64,000 nt of DNA, from the NCBI GenBank assembly GCA_013398175.1, contig VZRZ01001922.1, positions 935,242-999,241 of the forward strand. Reading direction: 5' to 3'. The DNA comes from Climacteris rufus. Taxonomy: Eukaryota > Chordata > Aves > Passeriformes > Climacteridae. The translations under genes were made by a program, and so were the position numbers. Of the stretch, positions 34,333-47,200 are shown in pieces. The notes below the pieces were generated by a model that did no database searches, was not told where the DNA came from, and saw only the letters and a list, made by a program, of their open reading frames with translations. Within the stretch, counting starts at the first letter, position 1. Each line of letters opens with the position of its first letter.

Positions 34333-37300
34333 AGAATTCACACCATGTCTCACCCAGACCCTCTGCATGAGTTTCCATTGAGGCATCCACATGCTAGCAA
34401 CAGATTTACCCATTTGGCACTGAGAGGTTACACACTGGAGCAACACCACAAGGTAAAGGAGACCTGGGTCTCGGTTATCAGTCTGTGGCAGTATCTCAAT
34501 AAGCAGCTTGGGGACCATTGCTCATGTAGGTAGGTCCTAAGCAAAAGGGGTCACTGAACCCACTCTTCCACTGAAAATGAGGGGAAAGGGAAAGCAGTAA
34601 AATTGGACTATTTTAATATTTTTCAGTAATTTTTGAACAAACTGATTCCTTCTCCAAAGTGTGACTTACACATCCCACCTGGAATTGCTAATTGTTAATT
34701 AAGCCCTCTGAAAATGTTGGCAAAGAGAGAAGATAAAAAGGTGGCCATGGAAAAATAAATATGCTTTGCTAAAAAGGCTTATTAGTAGAGCTATTTCAGA
34801 GAAAGGTATGTTTAGTTTAGCCTGGGAATTCAAAAAGGGTGAATAAAAAACTTGAAGTACTTCTGGATGACATCCACCACACAATTTAGGGGTGTTCAAG
34901 ATGGCTCAGACCTGCTGGGAACAAGCTCTTTGTAGCTACAGAGAAATCATCTCTGTTAAAACGGCAAAATTCAGTTCAAGTCAACTAGTTTGAATACATC
35001 CTTGTTTTATGAAAGTCTCATCTATAAAAATTCCAAGCTATTAAGATCAATCTTAAAAATCTTAATTTGCAACCAACGTATTACTTCTACTTTTGCTGCG
35101 GTGCGTAATTGCCTTTCTGTGGAAGGCAATTCTGCCTGGCAGGAGACAAAGCTCCTTGTCTCATGACTTAGTCTGGCCACAGACTGAAATGTCTCTTCTT
35201 CCTGAAAAAGCAGGCACAGACACCAGGCATCCCAGGTGAGAAACACCACTGACCCATGGGGAGATGAGTTGTCTCCCCATGAGCAGCTGCTGGGGGTGAT
35301 GCCCAGGCACAGAGCCCCTGGAGAGCCCACCAGCCCTTCACCCAGCTCTGTGTGGCTCTGTGCTCTGTGCACACCAGCAGTCTCAGGGACAAACCCAGGG
35401 CCCCTTTGGGCTTGCAGGCTGGTGCCTGCAGGCTGATCCTGCACTGGGGCAGAGTAATAACTCACTGCTGTCAAGCTGAGTATGGCTGCCTGTCTGTGGC
35501 ATTGGAAGAATTGGTATTCCACTTGATTTATACCTCCAACCGAGCTAATTAAGCAACAATTCAGGAGAAATCCATCATTGTGACAGACTTGTTGATTAAG
35601 CATCCCACAGGCAAAGTCAAGGGTGTTTGGTAGCCTGAAAAAAAAAAAAAAGAGGGTCAATAAGGAAGAAAAGCAATGATTTGGCCATCATACAGCAGTG
35701 ACTATTACTTCCAAAAGAAACAAGAAGCTTAATACATTTCACAAACATGGGCCAACATTAGGAACAAAGGTAGCTCAAGATCAGTGGGATGTTAGACAAA
35801 GAGGGAAAGCTTCCACATCTCATCTGTATGTGATTAAGCAGTAAAGGCCAACTTCATGGGGATGGTGCCCCTATTAAAACCTTCAGGCCCCTTCATCTGT
35901 GTTTGCCAGCTCTGAAAAGTTAGTGTGGTCCCCATGAGGGTTCTGAAATTGTGAAGGCTCTGAGATTCATCCAATTATGATAATATAATCTCTAATTTTT
36001 TTGATTAAAATCAGTTTCTAGTCCTCAGGGACACAAGTCTGAAAAGCCCTCAGAGGATCTGCTGTTAGAAATTGAAGAGAAGGCCCTCAAACGAATGCTC
36101 TATTTTTAAATCTTCATGAGGCTAAAGCCCTTGAGAGGGTAAGAAGCAGGCAATGTGAAGAAGCAGAAGCTGAAGCAGATGAGATTAGTGATGCTGAACT
36201 CTCTAGCACAGAAGATGGGCTATAGAGCTGATGAAATTAGGTAGGATCTAAGCCAATCATTAGCATTAGAAGGACTTTGGTGCAGAAGTGGTGACAGCTG
36301 ACCCTGCAAACATAATCTCTGGATGTAGTCTTGAAGTCCTCCTGTTTACTGCCCTTCTCCTGAGACCCAAAGGCCCCATGTCTCACGTCTCCCTGGCAGA
36401 GGCCCTGCCCAAGTCATCCCAGGATGGACAGAGGAGGAAGCTCTCACACACCTTGCCTGCAGAATATGCTCAATGAAGATGTTTCCTGAGGATGCAGCCT
36501 GGATCAGGGCTTTCCCAGACACTTTCAAGGCCGTGGTTGATGCCCACACTCAGTGAACACGTCCTGCTCCTGTGGCATGGCAGACTGGGAGTGTCCATGT
36601 CCAGTTTTGGAGTAACTGAACATCCCTCCTCGCTTTTGGCTGTGCCTTGGGTCTCTCACAGAGAAACTGCTGCTATTTACACAGGAAAAAAAGGGCTCAT
36701 TATTCCATAACCACATGCATGGCTGAAGAGGGGAAGTCTGGCTTTGACCCTGGCTGTGAGCAGCCCACTGGCCCATGCACTTTATGGTGTGTACTAATTA
36801 TTTTTATTTTTGATTCTTAATGCAATGCATTGCTTAAAGCAGGGAGCAGCCATGCCACAGCAAATGCCCTGAGCATGGGCTGAAGAGCCACAGGCATCTG
36901 TGGGGCAAGGGTGCAGGAGGGAGGGACTGGTACTCCAGTGTGCAGCCTGGAGGGTGCCTGGGAATGCTCAGCTCCTGCTGCTGCCCCCAGCAAGATGGGG
37001 ACCCTTTCTCCAAACAGGTACCTGTCCTTCTCTCACTAGGAGGCAAATGGAAATTCTGTCAGGAGAGACCTCTCCCCATGTTTAGGTGGCTCAGCAGGAG
37101 CAGAGACAAATGTTGGGACCTTTTCTCTGGTGGGGGGTACCAGCTCTATTTGGCATTATTGTGCTTAGCCTTAGCACTTGTCTTTAGGATCTCTTTGCTG
37201 CAGGGCTGGAGCTCATTTTACTATTACCTGGCAATTCCTTGCATGAAATACCTTAACCTGCAATTTCTGGATGCACTTGTTGCCACCCTGCAATAGCTGC

Positions 37301-40300
37301 ACTTTTTCAGCCCTGGGGAGGGGATGCCCAGGCAGTCCCAGGCACCAGCCTTTCCAGAGCAGGATTCTCAGTGCCCTCCACCAGGCTGGCCATTGCCACC
37401 CTGTGTCCCTGCCACCGGCTGTGCCTGGGCTGGGTGTCCCCAGCCCACTGTGGCACTGGGGTCCATTTCTGCTGCCTGGCAGTGACATCTAGAGGCTCCC
37501 TGGCCTGAGCTCCCTCTCACTGCTCCAGCACTTGGCAGGTAGAAACCTGATCCTCACAAAGCCCCTGGGAACGGCTGAAGTACTGCAGGAATTAAATCCA
37601 AGTCCTTCCCTCGCCCCTCCTTCCCTAAACCACCATGGGAAGGATCTTTGTTGTAGCACCTCGAGGAAATTTGATATTTCTCCTGGGATACCAAAGGTTT
37701 GGAAGAGCCAGCACATGTCCCTTCCCGGAGAGAAAAACTGGTCCACACAAGGCTGGTGCAGAGTAAGTAATACATACAGCTTCCCACCTGAGGAAATGTT
37801 ATTTCCTTGCTTTACATGCCATCCATTAGATTTGATGCCATCCAGCATCAAATGCAAAGCTGCCACAGAAACCCGTCTGTATTGAGGCTAGCTGTGCAAG
37901 ATGGAAGATTATTGTGCAAACAGTATTATGCATTTAAAAGCAATGCATTCAAGAAAAGGGGAGGAAAAATATCATCTCCATAAACTGAATTATTCAGACA
38001 GATGATGAATGCATCTCCTGAAGCATTCCTAGGGTTTGAGCTGAAATACCTACCATGGAGAGAGAGAGGGAATACTATTGCCTCTGTGAAGGGTACTTGG
38101 TGTTCAATAGAATGTATATTCTCTAGGGTGATATCCCATAGGCATTTTGAGTCAGCAGAGCAGATTGCAAACAATCTTCTAGCCTGAAATCAGGGAAAGA
38201 GCAGCTTAGTGGAGTAAAGCTCTCTCACAATACAAGATTTGTGGGAAGGTTGCAGGGAAAATTGGGAGGAATGGCTTCTGCCCATCCTGTGTCTTATATC
38301 AACCCTCCTCTCCTCTTTACTTGTTTTGCCTGCCTGATGCTGAGGAGCTGGGCTGTGGTGACAGATCCCAGCTCCATGCAGGGAGAAATGCTGAGGCAAG
38401 GTGGGAGGCACAGCTGTGGGGTGAACCTTCTCCATCATCCTTGGATTTCATGGCCTAAACCCCCTTCTCCTTATCTCTGAGGGACACAACTCCATCCATG
38501 GAGCAGGAAGGTGCTTTGCTTACCAATGCTGTATATGATTTGCAAGACCTAAACACAGTCATTAACCTACAGAACTTTTAATGTGTTTACTTGTTTGTTT
38601 TTTTCAAACCGGCATTCCAGGTGCTCTAGAGCTCAGAGGTGACAGGAGATGTGAAAGTAGATTGAGGTTGTCAGGTTGTCTTGATTTTACTGGATTGCAA
38701 GGAGAATGGTTAAAAGAAAATAATAGCTTGAGAGCCAGATTTTTCTTTTTCTGATAATTTCTTTTTTCTCTTAGACACTGGCATAAAACTTCCCTTTTCA
38801 TTATTATATCAGACAAAATCAAGGGATTCCTTTTTCCCCCACTGGAAAAATTACACAGTTTCAAGCTTTTGGAGTAATGTTTAATCAAATTTAGAAGATG
38901 AATTGAACACTTGAACCATGGCTCCCAGATATCACTGGTTTCCACTGAGGTCCCTTGGCCAAAGCCTTCCACACCAGGCTGAAGATGAAAGGAAGCCAAA
39001 GGGAGAGCAATGTGCTGCGGTGGGCCTAGACATTCTCTTCTAGGCCCTGCTTGCCAGGCAGAATTCTCATTAAAGGCAGCAGAGGGGAATTCTGGACTTT
39101 TAAATGGTCTTTGTAATGCATAACATTTCAGACTGCTCATTTGGGTGTTGGCTCTGGCCTGGGAGGGGTTGACAACACTCCTTCCCAAAAGGAGGCATCA
39201 GAAACTCCCTGAACTTTGATGGGGCAGGAGGACGTTCAGTGGCCTGGCTGGAATAAAGAGAGAGGACCAGTGAGTATGGGCTGGGCATGGGTGGGCCTGT
39301 GGACAGGGAAACAAAGGCAGCACTTGCTGTGCCACTGCAGAGGTTTCCTGGTGCAAGCACTGAGCCCTCCAGCAAATGCTGGCACCAGAGATGGCTGCAG
39401 AGATGCTCTGGGGAGGTTTCTGTGCCTTACTGCCCTGGAACAAAATCATGGGGGTCTGGGAAAGTCACAGCAGACAAACTGGGAGATCTCGACAAACTCT
39501 GACATGCCGACGTGGGTCACCTCACCCATGGGAAAGTGTTCCCTGCAGGTCAGGAGCTCTGACCCTGTTCCTGGTGCTGACAGGGATAACCTTACAGAGG
39601 GCTTATAAACCCTGTGTCCCTCCAGGCATTGCCAGACAGCTTACCTGACAACTTCATGCTAACAGATGCTGGGAAACAGCATTTTTGGCGCAGCTCTTTG
39701 AGCAGCTGACGGATCCAGCTCTCCTACTTAACGTTCATTTAATGTGAACAAGTCCTAGGAAAGGCAGACATCTGTAATCACTCATCTCTGCTGCTGAGAT
39801 GTGAAGGCATGACATTGCAGGCACTTCTTAGACAGCAGGCTGGGTTTAAAGCCAGATTCAGAATATGGGATGGAATAAGCCTTTTCCCATTAAACCGCAT
39901 TAGTAAAAATAATTTCTGGGATTTAACCCTTCACTTTAAGGTCATATTACTCTCCTTGTCCCCGAGGTTGGGAGAGGGTCATGCTGTTGGACAGCAGTCA
40001 CATCCAAGAGGCAACAGGCTGAGCAAACAGCTCTGCTTTGCCGAGCTGGAAGTACCAAATTGAGGAATGCAAGGGCCGGAAGCTGCTTGCAAAGCTGCTG
40101 AAAGGCTCAGGGAGCTGTGGTATCATCACTGAGCCATCACATCACGGCTGTGCCTGCGGGGTGTGCCCTCTGTGCTGCCAGGCTGCTGGTGGATTGACAC
40201 ACATTCCCACTGACCTACATTAGAGGGATTCATGACTCACACATTAAAAAAAATCATTTCTCTAATGAACAGCCTGGTGTTACTGAGATGGCAATTTTAT

Positions 40301-40627
40301 ATGAGATGCTAAGCAAGAGCCTATGGATATTTCAATGTAATGATGTGCTTCTAACTAGGCATTAGCAAAAAAATAACTGGCATTAGACAGATATTCATGG
40401 CTTCCAAGACACTGTAAGGATTAATTGATTTAGTTGAATCAATTGAGGCTTAGAAGAATTATTTCCTCTCTAACTCCACAGTAGGTCAATAAAAAGGGGG
40501 ACAGGATTTCAAAAATTCCCTTTTATTTTTGAATGAGCAACAGGAGAGCCTTTAGAAAGACCTGAAACTCAAGTGTACCCAGTGGTAGAAAGTCAGCAGT
40601 AGAAGCTTTTAGGTCAGGAACTGATTG

Positions 40628-40633
<6 letters not shown>
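34333..40633. other. Intergenic, no gene recognised
   Basis: 6.3 kb of mostly unique sequence. GC-richer patches lie at 36880-37480 and 38950-39600. Long open frames (minus strand 35022-35660 and 38604-39188) have no domain or splice support. An AT-rich stretch with an inverted repeat lies at 40421-40446. Confidence 0.6.
40421..40446. repeat. Short inverted repeat with homeodomain-like cores
   Basis: Arms TTAATTGATT (40421-40430) and AATCAATTGA (40437-40446) with a 6-bp spacer, 9 of 10 complementary. Both arms contain ATTGAT/ATCAAT type sites. Confidence 0.6.
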
Positions 40634-40670
<37 letters not shown>

Positions 40671-40679
40671 ACAAGATAT
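40634..40679. repeat. T homopolymer, 46 bp
   Basis: Uninterrupted T run. Read on the minus strand it would be a polyA tail, but no retroposed sequence is recognisable next to it. Confidence 0.95.
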
Positions 40680-41026
40680 GCTCTGATTAAATGAAGACTT
40701 CATTAATCCAGGGATGTGCCATGTCATGTATAATACAGGAGTTCAGATGGATGGAGCACAATGTTCTCTTCCAGTACACAGGTCTGAAGTGGTGAGGTCC
40801 AGATGGGGATTATGGAGTTAAGGTGGGATCAGAGGGCAAAAGGATGGATTTGGTGGCACATAGGGTGGCACGTAGAGTCAGAGTCAGCACAATGTCCTTA
40901 CCAAGCTGCTCAAGCACTGCTTGGGTTTTATGAATCCAAATGTTTACTGACTGCTTCTGGTGATCCACTGCATCCATTCTTTGGAGAAATAGGCAAGGTC
41001 CAAATTGTCTTCCTGCAAAAATCACA

Positions 41027-41392
41027 GGGCTGGAACACTTCTCCTATGAAGATCTCTCCTGTGAACACAGCTGAGAGAGGTGGGGCTGTTCAGCCTGGAC
41101 TGTTCACAAGGGCATGCAGTCATAGGACAAGGGGCATGGCTTTAAACTGAAAGTGCAGATTTAGATTAGATATTAGGAAGAAATTCCTTACTGTGAGGGT
41201 GGGGAGACACTGGATCAGATTGCCCAGAGAAGTTGTGGATGCCCCATCCCTGGCAGTGCTCAAGGCCAGGCTGGATAGGGTTTGGAGTAACCTGGGGTAG
41301 TGAAAGGTGTCCCTGCCCATGGCAGTGGGGTTAGAACTAGATGATCTTTAAAGTCCCTTCCAACCCAAACCATTCAATGATCTTATGAAAAA
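41027..41392 (+). mobile_element. CR1 LINE 3' fragment with internal deletion
   Basis: Begins with the CR1 phrase GGGCTGGAACACTTCTCC and ends with CTTCCAACCCAAACCATTC, the CR1 3' end. The middle has TTAGATATTAGGAAGAAATT and GCCCCATCCCTGGCAGTG. From general CR1 knowledge about 100 bp is missing between GTTCAGCCTGGA and TTCACAAGGGCATG. No coding capacity. Confidence 0.92.
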
Positions 41393-42861
41393 AGCCCCAA
41401 AAGCATTCGAAGCTTTGGCAAGTTAGAATTTTCTGGACAAACTATTTGAGCAAACATTTTTTTTCCCCCTTAGACAGATTGTCTAAGAACTTCTGGGAAA
41501 CAACACAGCTATTAGCCCCCTGTACTGCTGATAAGCAGACACTCCCCTGAGGCTAATCTCAATTTGTCAGGGGAGTGTGTTTCAACGACTTAATCATTCG
41601 ATAAAAGACTTTATCTCATTTAAAGTATAGTCATTCCTCTTGAAGCCCTGCTTCTCCTGTTCTCACCTGTGGGAATTTTAAACACAGAACCTTCACCCGA
41701 TAAGGTTATTTAAACAAGGGTTTGTTTGCCCGTCTGCAGCCGGAGCTCGCCTGTGGGGCAGGAGATGCTCGCGCAGTTCCAGCCGGGAGCTGCAGATGGC
41801 AGGATTGAACTGCAGACTTGTGTGTGACCAGCGCTCTGTGCTCTCCAGACCGGCAAATGCCCTCCGCCGGGAGACCGAGGTGCACCACAAGCTCACAGCT
41901 TGTTTGGGAGGTGTTAAACCCCTCTCTCAAAGGAGATTCTTTGCCTGCACACACACACACAGCCTCAGAGAAGGTGTCGGTACTGCAGGGGTTGCCCTGG
42001 AGGTGCTGCACCCGCCTTCTTCCAACCACAGAAGAGCAGAAAAATGTACAGAGAAAGACATCGAAGGTAATCAAAGTTTTCTGAGCAGCTTCTGCTTGAG
42101 GAATCATTAAATAGATTAGGATATCCTAGTCTGGCAAAGAGCTGCCTACAATGATGGTAGAGAGCAGGTGCACAAAGAAGACCATTCATTGTCCAAGATG
42201 AATACAAGAACCAGGAGCAGCAGATAAATCACTTGCTGGTATATTCAAACAGGCCAAATGAGGCACTGCTTTACATGGCCTGGAAATGGCAGAGCTCACC
42301 TCTGTGGGACATTGGCCTGCCAAACCCTTGCAGAACTTTGAAGGGTAATTGGGCAGCTTCATAGACAGGAATCAACCAGGGGGTACCGTGCTCAAAGGCA
42401 TGCCCTCCAGTTCATGGTGAAACTGGTCCTGGGCATTAAACCCTTCACGGGGTCTGCCGTTGGAGTCAGGAGACTGTGCTTTCAGCTGGCCTGATCCAGC
42501 ACTTTAATGGATCACCGTGGATCAGGACTTCGGCCCTGGGATCCAGTTTAGGGGGTGCTGTGAGGTGCTCAGCTTTCACTTTCAGAAATCCTTTTCCAGG
42601 ACAAAACCTGACCCTGCAATGCAGCTACATTGCACAAGCTCTAAGGCTAGATGATGCAAAAATGTAGTTATAAGAAAAAAAAAAAAATCTCTTGACTTTT
42701 AAATGGGGTTTGAAGGGGAGAGGGTGGAATTCCTGGGTGGGGATTTTCAGTGGTGGGATGGCAGCATTGGACTGTGTCTTTAAGCCTCTTTGCACTGAAC
42801 TGGAGCCAGTAGGCAAAGGCAGAGTGAGCCCCTGGTGTCAGGATTTTTGTGCTGTAGAGCA
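41393..42861. other. Intergenic with a small CpG-richer patch
   Basis: The part 41735-41885 is richer in CpG than its surroundings (CCGGAGCTCG, GCCGGGAGC, CCGCCGGGAG), with a short (CA)n at 41948-41962. No exon could be supported. Confidence 0.5.
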
Positions 42862-43195
42862 TCACAAAATAAGAGAATAATTTATGTTGAAAAAGAGCTT
42901 TGAGATCATCAAGTCCAAGCATTAAACCCAGCACTGCCAAGACCACCACTAAACCATGTCCCCAAGTGCCACATCTATATGTCTTTAAAATACCTCCAGG
43001 TATGGTGACTCAACCACTTCCCTGGTCAGCCTGCTCCAGGGCTTGGCAACCCTTTTGGTGAAGAAATAAGGTGTAATATCCTTGTCCTGTCGATTGGTAC
43101 TCGGGAGAAGAGACCAACCCCCAGCCACTACAAACTCCTTTCAAGTAGTTGCAGACCACAGTAAGGTCCACTCTGAGCCTCCCTTTCTCCTTTTC
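42862..43195 (-). mobile_element. CR1 LINE fragment, minus strand
   Basis: Antisense CR1: ATCATCAAGTCCAAGCATTA, GCCACATCTATATGTCTTTA and GAGAAGAGACCAACCCCC are standard CR1 3' region phrases. Roughly 40 bp normally between the CCTAATATCC and TTGTCCT segments appear deleted. Dead, diverged copy. Confidence 0.9.
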
Positions 43196-43917
43196 AGCAT
43201 TTGGGGCAGAACTTGGGCCTGTTTCTCACCTCCAGCTGGTGCTCAGGCCAAGCCCTTGCTGTTTTGGGTGCTGCATCTCTTCCGTGGTCTGTATGCCCCA
43301 GCAGCTGGGGAGCCTGGGCTGCCCTTGGCTGTCCCAGTGCAGAGCAAGGCTGAAGCAAGCAAACCCTGCATTCAGCATGGCTTTCCTACCAAAAGGTCTG
43401 GTTAATGGATCTGGATCTGGATCTGTGTGATGAGGAGAAGGAGCAGGAGAAATAGAGTAATCAGACCAAAAACATCTGAGTTAACGCCTTTCTCAAAACC
43501 TATTATCCCTTTGAGGGAAAGCAGTTCTTTTCCCAATTTAATTAGGCTTAATTGGCAATATGGGAACAGCCTTAATTCATAAACATTTCCTGGCAGGGTT
43601 AGATTCAGTGCAGCATGGTGGGGATGATGGCAGCAGCACCTTTAAGGCCAGTAGAGGAGGAGTAGCAGGATCTCAGTACTAAACCCTGGAAGTGCTGATA
43701 CCCTGGTGTTAACAACTAGATAACACAAAATTATGATCAACAATTGCTCAGGTCCATTGACTGGCTTCTTGACATCAGCCAAGAGACCTTTTATGCTCTT
43801 CCTAACTGGATTTGATATTCAGGCTTCTTAGCTTGCTGGCTGCTCTGGTTGGACAAGAGAGCTCAGCGTTCCTGTCTGCAGCCAAATTTCCAGTGTTATA
43901 AGGTTGCCAGGCCTGAT
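43196..43917. other. Intergenic between two CR1 copies
   Basis: Unique sequence apart from three copies of GGATCT at about 43410-43428. No gene recognised. Confidence 0.6.
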
Positions 43918-44215
43918 AGAACAAAGGGAAGTGGCCTCAAGTTGCACCAAGGCAACTAATATTTCCTAATATCCAACCTAAACCAAGGGAGCTTTAGGTT
44001 GGTTATTAGGAAACAAATTCCATGGACAGGTTTGCCAATCATTGGAACGAACTGCCCAGGGAAGTGGTGGGATCATCACTCCTGGAAACATTTAAAAGGC
44101 TTGCAGATGCGGCATTTAGGAACCTGGTTTAGTGATGGGCTTGGCAGTGCTGGGCAAATGATTAGACTAGATGATCTTAAAGGTATTTTCCAACTTAAAC
44201 AATTCCATGATTCTC
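43918..44215 (+). mobile_element. CR1 LINE 3' fragment with foldback insertion
   Basis: AGTGGCCTCAAGTTGCACC, GGAAGTGGTGGGATCATCAC and AGATGATCTTAAAGGTATTT mark a CR1 3' region ending near CAATTCCATGATTCTC. It differs from the usual CR1 by an inserted inverted copy of its own sequence (see the separate inverted-repeat entry). Confidence 0.92.
43962..44013. repeat. 21-bp inverted repeat inside CR1
   Basis: Left arm 43962-43982 and right arm 43993-44013 are reverse complements at 20 of 21 positions with a 10-bp loop. The right arm is normal CR1 sequence and the left arm is an extra inverted copy. Confidence 0.93.
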
Positions 44216-47200
44216 TGATCTCCCTTAAGGCTGGCTATGCAGTAATACAAGTGAAGAATTGTTTGGTTTCAGCTAAAACACAGGCAGAGATGACACCTGG
44301 TCATTATGTGTCTTCTACTGCCTGCAGGACATACCTCAGCACCTGAAACACCTGGAGAAGGTGTTTGGTCTGCCAGTGGCAGGGACCCCTCTGGCCAGAG
44401 CAAGGTGGGTAGCCAGGCACTGGAAATTTACTCAAATGCATCAACGTGAGCTAAAGCTGAATCTGAAGATTTGAGAGCTGGGAAGGTGCACCCAGCCTCT
44501 ATTTCCTTTATTGCTGTGTCTGTACCACCCCAGGGGGTGATTGAGATGTAGCAAAAATTCTGTGATGTCCAGTGGTGAGAGTGATGTTACAAAGGAAGCA
44601 GGGCATGCACTCATGTGAGATCATATGCAAGATTGTCTGGAGCCTTATCTTTTTTTTTTTTTTCTATTTGACTGGTCATTGAAATTGACTATTAAAGTGG
44701 AAAAATCTGATGTTTGATAGTTAATAACTAAGGGAAATGGATAACCTTACATATTTCTGATCACATGTGCTTGGTGGAGTTATGCTGGCAGATTAAGATC
44801 CTCCTCACCTTTTGCAGCTAAATGAAGAAAAGTCGCTTGGTTACTGACAGGCCAGAAAGCAGAACGAGTCTGATCTTTGCTTATGCTGTGCCCTGGCTTG
44901 CTGCTGTGGCACCTACCTGAATGCTGGCCTTGGCTTTCCATGCTTGAAAAGGATCAGCCTGGCCCAATGCAGGACCCATGCAAACACTGACCAATGCAGG
45001 CAAGGATGCTGGGATTATTCCTTCAGCAGCGTGCACTGTCCTGTTTCCAGATCCTTGGTACTCTCCATGTCCATTGCCTGATTTCCCCTTACCCTAAATT
45101 TGCTCAAGGCATGGCTGTAATCCTATATGGGGGTGGGAGAGCATAATTCTATTTATTGGACTACTTTTCCACAATTGCATTTGCCTGTGGTTAGCCCTCT
45201 AACCTGCCTTTTCCCGAATCTCACGCAGTCATTCTGGAATCCATTGATGGCTGCATGTGCTGGGAGGGCCCTGAGGAGGCAGCTGGGAACATGTGTGTGT
45301 GTCTGTGTGTCTTTATGTATCTGTGTGTCCATGCACAAGTGTCCGTGGGTGAAAGCAGAGCACTTGACATGGCATGTCCTGGGCAGTGACTGCCTCCAAC
45401 ACTTGCTGGGCTAAGCCTTGCCCGTGGCTCCCATCCCAAGTAATTATGTGGAGCTGCTGTGTGCCAGAGTCACCTGTTCTGCTTCAAAAAAGGCTGAGTA
45501 AATGGCTTTCATCACTATTTGTTCATACCTACCTCACAGGGTGAGGCAAGCCAACAGGACAAGAAATAAAGCAAGGCCTGGTGATGGTTGTGACCTGGGC
45601 CATTCTGTCCTGCTCCAACACAGCAGAGCCACCTCCAGGAGCTTGCTCCTCCAGGCAGAGACACAGCCATTTGGCTTCATCACTTTCAGCAGAGATGTCT
45701 TGCAGCTGTGGCTTGGGAATCTCTGTCCCTTGCCCTGCCCACCTGTCTGACAGCCTCCTGCCTCTGCCCCACATGCAGGGCCCAGGGATGCCATGCTGTG
45801 TGAGCCAAGTGGGGCATCCCACTCCCGGATTAGCAGTGCTTCAGGCAGGGAAGTTGACCCAAGAAAGCTCTTCAGGGGTTCTTTTTCCTGGGAGGTCTCT
45901 CATCTGTTCCTGGAGTAACCCTGAAGATATTTAGCACAAAAGCACATGGCCCTTGACTGTGCAGTTTTCCTTGGATTGTGATGATGTTGAGCAAAATCAG
46001 TGCAGTGCTCTGCTGGTCCCCCCCAGCTGTGCCTCCCACAGGGACTGTTTCTTCCACCCTGAAGAGATCTGCTCCTGCTCTCCCTCTTTATCTGCAGCCC
46101 CATCAGTCCAAGAGCAAACACAGCAGAAAGCTTGATGTGAACTTGCTCGCAAGAACAATAACCTGCAGGGATGGGGCTTTGGCTGCTGGTGTATAATGTT
46201 TGGCTTCACAGACGTTTTTGTGGGTTTTTGTTTTGTTTTGTTTTGTTTTTCCAAGAAAACCAGAGGGACTAGATGACAGGGGAGAAGGGGATCTCAGCGT
46301 AAATTTTGTTAGAAACATTACAGCAAGCAGCCCTCCAACACTTGAGTTGGATCATAAATTTTGTTTAGGGGGAAAAGAGAAGCACAGAAAAAAATCACTC
46401 AGTGAAGAGGGTCTAACAACCTTTGCCCTGACACATGCTGGAGTGTTCTTGAACAGCATAATGAAAATCCTCTGCAGAACAAGGCAGTGGAAGAGCCAAT
46501 GTTACAGCTGCCCTGAGACCCAGTTAGCTTAACTCCTTTATTGATCTTCCCTGGAAATGAAGCACTGCAGCAGAGAGGTTAAGGGAAAGAGATAATAAAC
46601 ATGAGAGACTTTGAACACATGAAAGCTGGAATGACAGTTTTAGGGAAGACATCTCAATGGAAATGCAGTGCCCAGCTTCCCAGGGTTTTCCAGCCAGGGT
46701 TAGCCAACAGGCATTAGTTAGTTACCAAACACTAAACCCACTCTTTTGGCATCAAACTGGGAGGTCAAAGTCCAGCTCCTTGTCTCTGCAGGAAGGGGCA
46801 CATCAGGCAGCAGTTAAAGCAGGAGGGAGGAGTTGCAAATGGGTGCCAGGCCGGACAGTCAGGGCTGCACTTCAGCTCTGAGCAGCTCTTGGGAGTCTGA
46901 GTCCTTTGGCAAGGCAGACCAGTTAGCATCACACCTTCACATTAACTGTGGTCTACCTAGACTGGGACTACTTTCCTATTTAGCACCTGTTTCCAAATCC
47001 AAACTTTAAAATTGTTAAGAAAATTGCCTGTTGTGCTCTGCCAAGATATGAAACTGTGCCAGGCCCAGGCCAGAGGTGTCTGCCACTGTCCAGGGGAAGC
47101 AGGCAAAGAGAGACCCCAGCCCAAACACTTCCCTGCTGCTGCTTGTCCTCTGCCTCTGGACCCCTAAGGCTTTGCTGAGGGAAGCAGGGGCATCTCTTTG

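Noticed and set aside
35022..35660. 212-codon minus-strand open frame, the longest in the window
   Set aside because: No recognisable domain, it opens in a homopolymer-encoded Phe run, and frames of 186-199 codons occur elsewhere by chance here.
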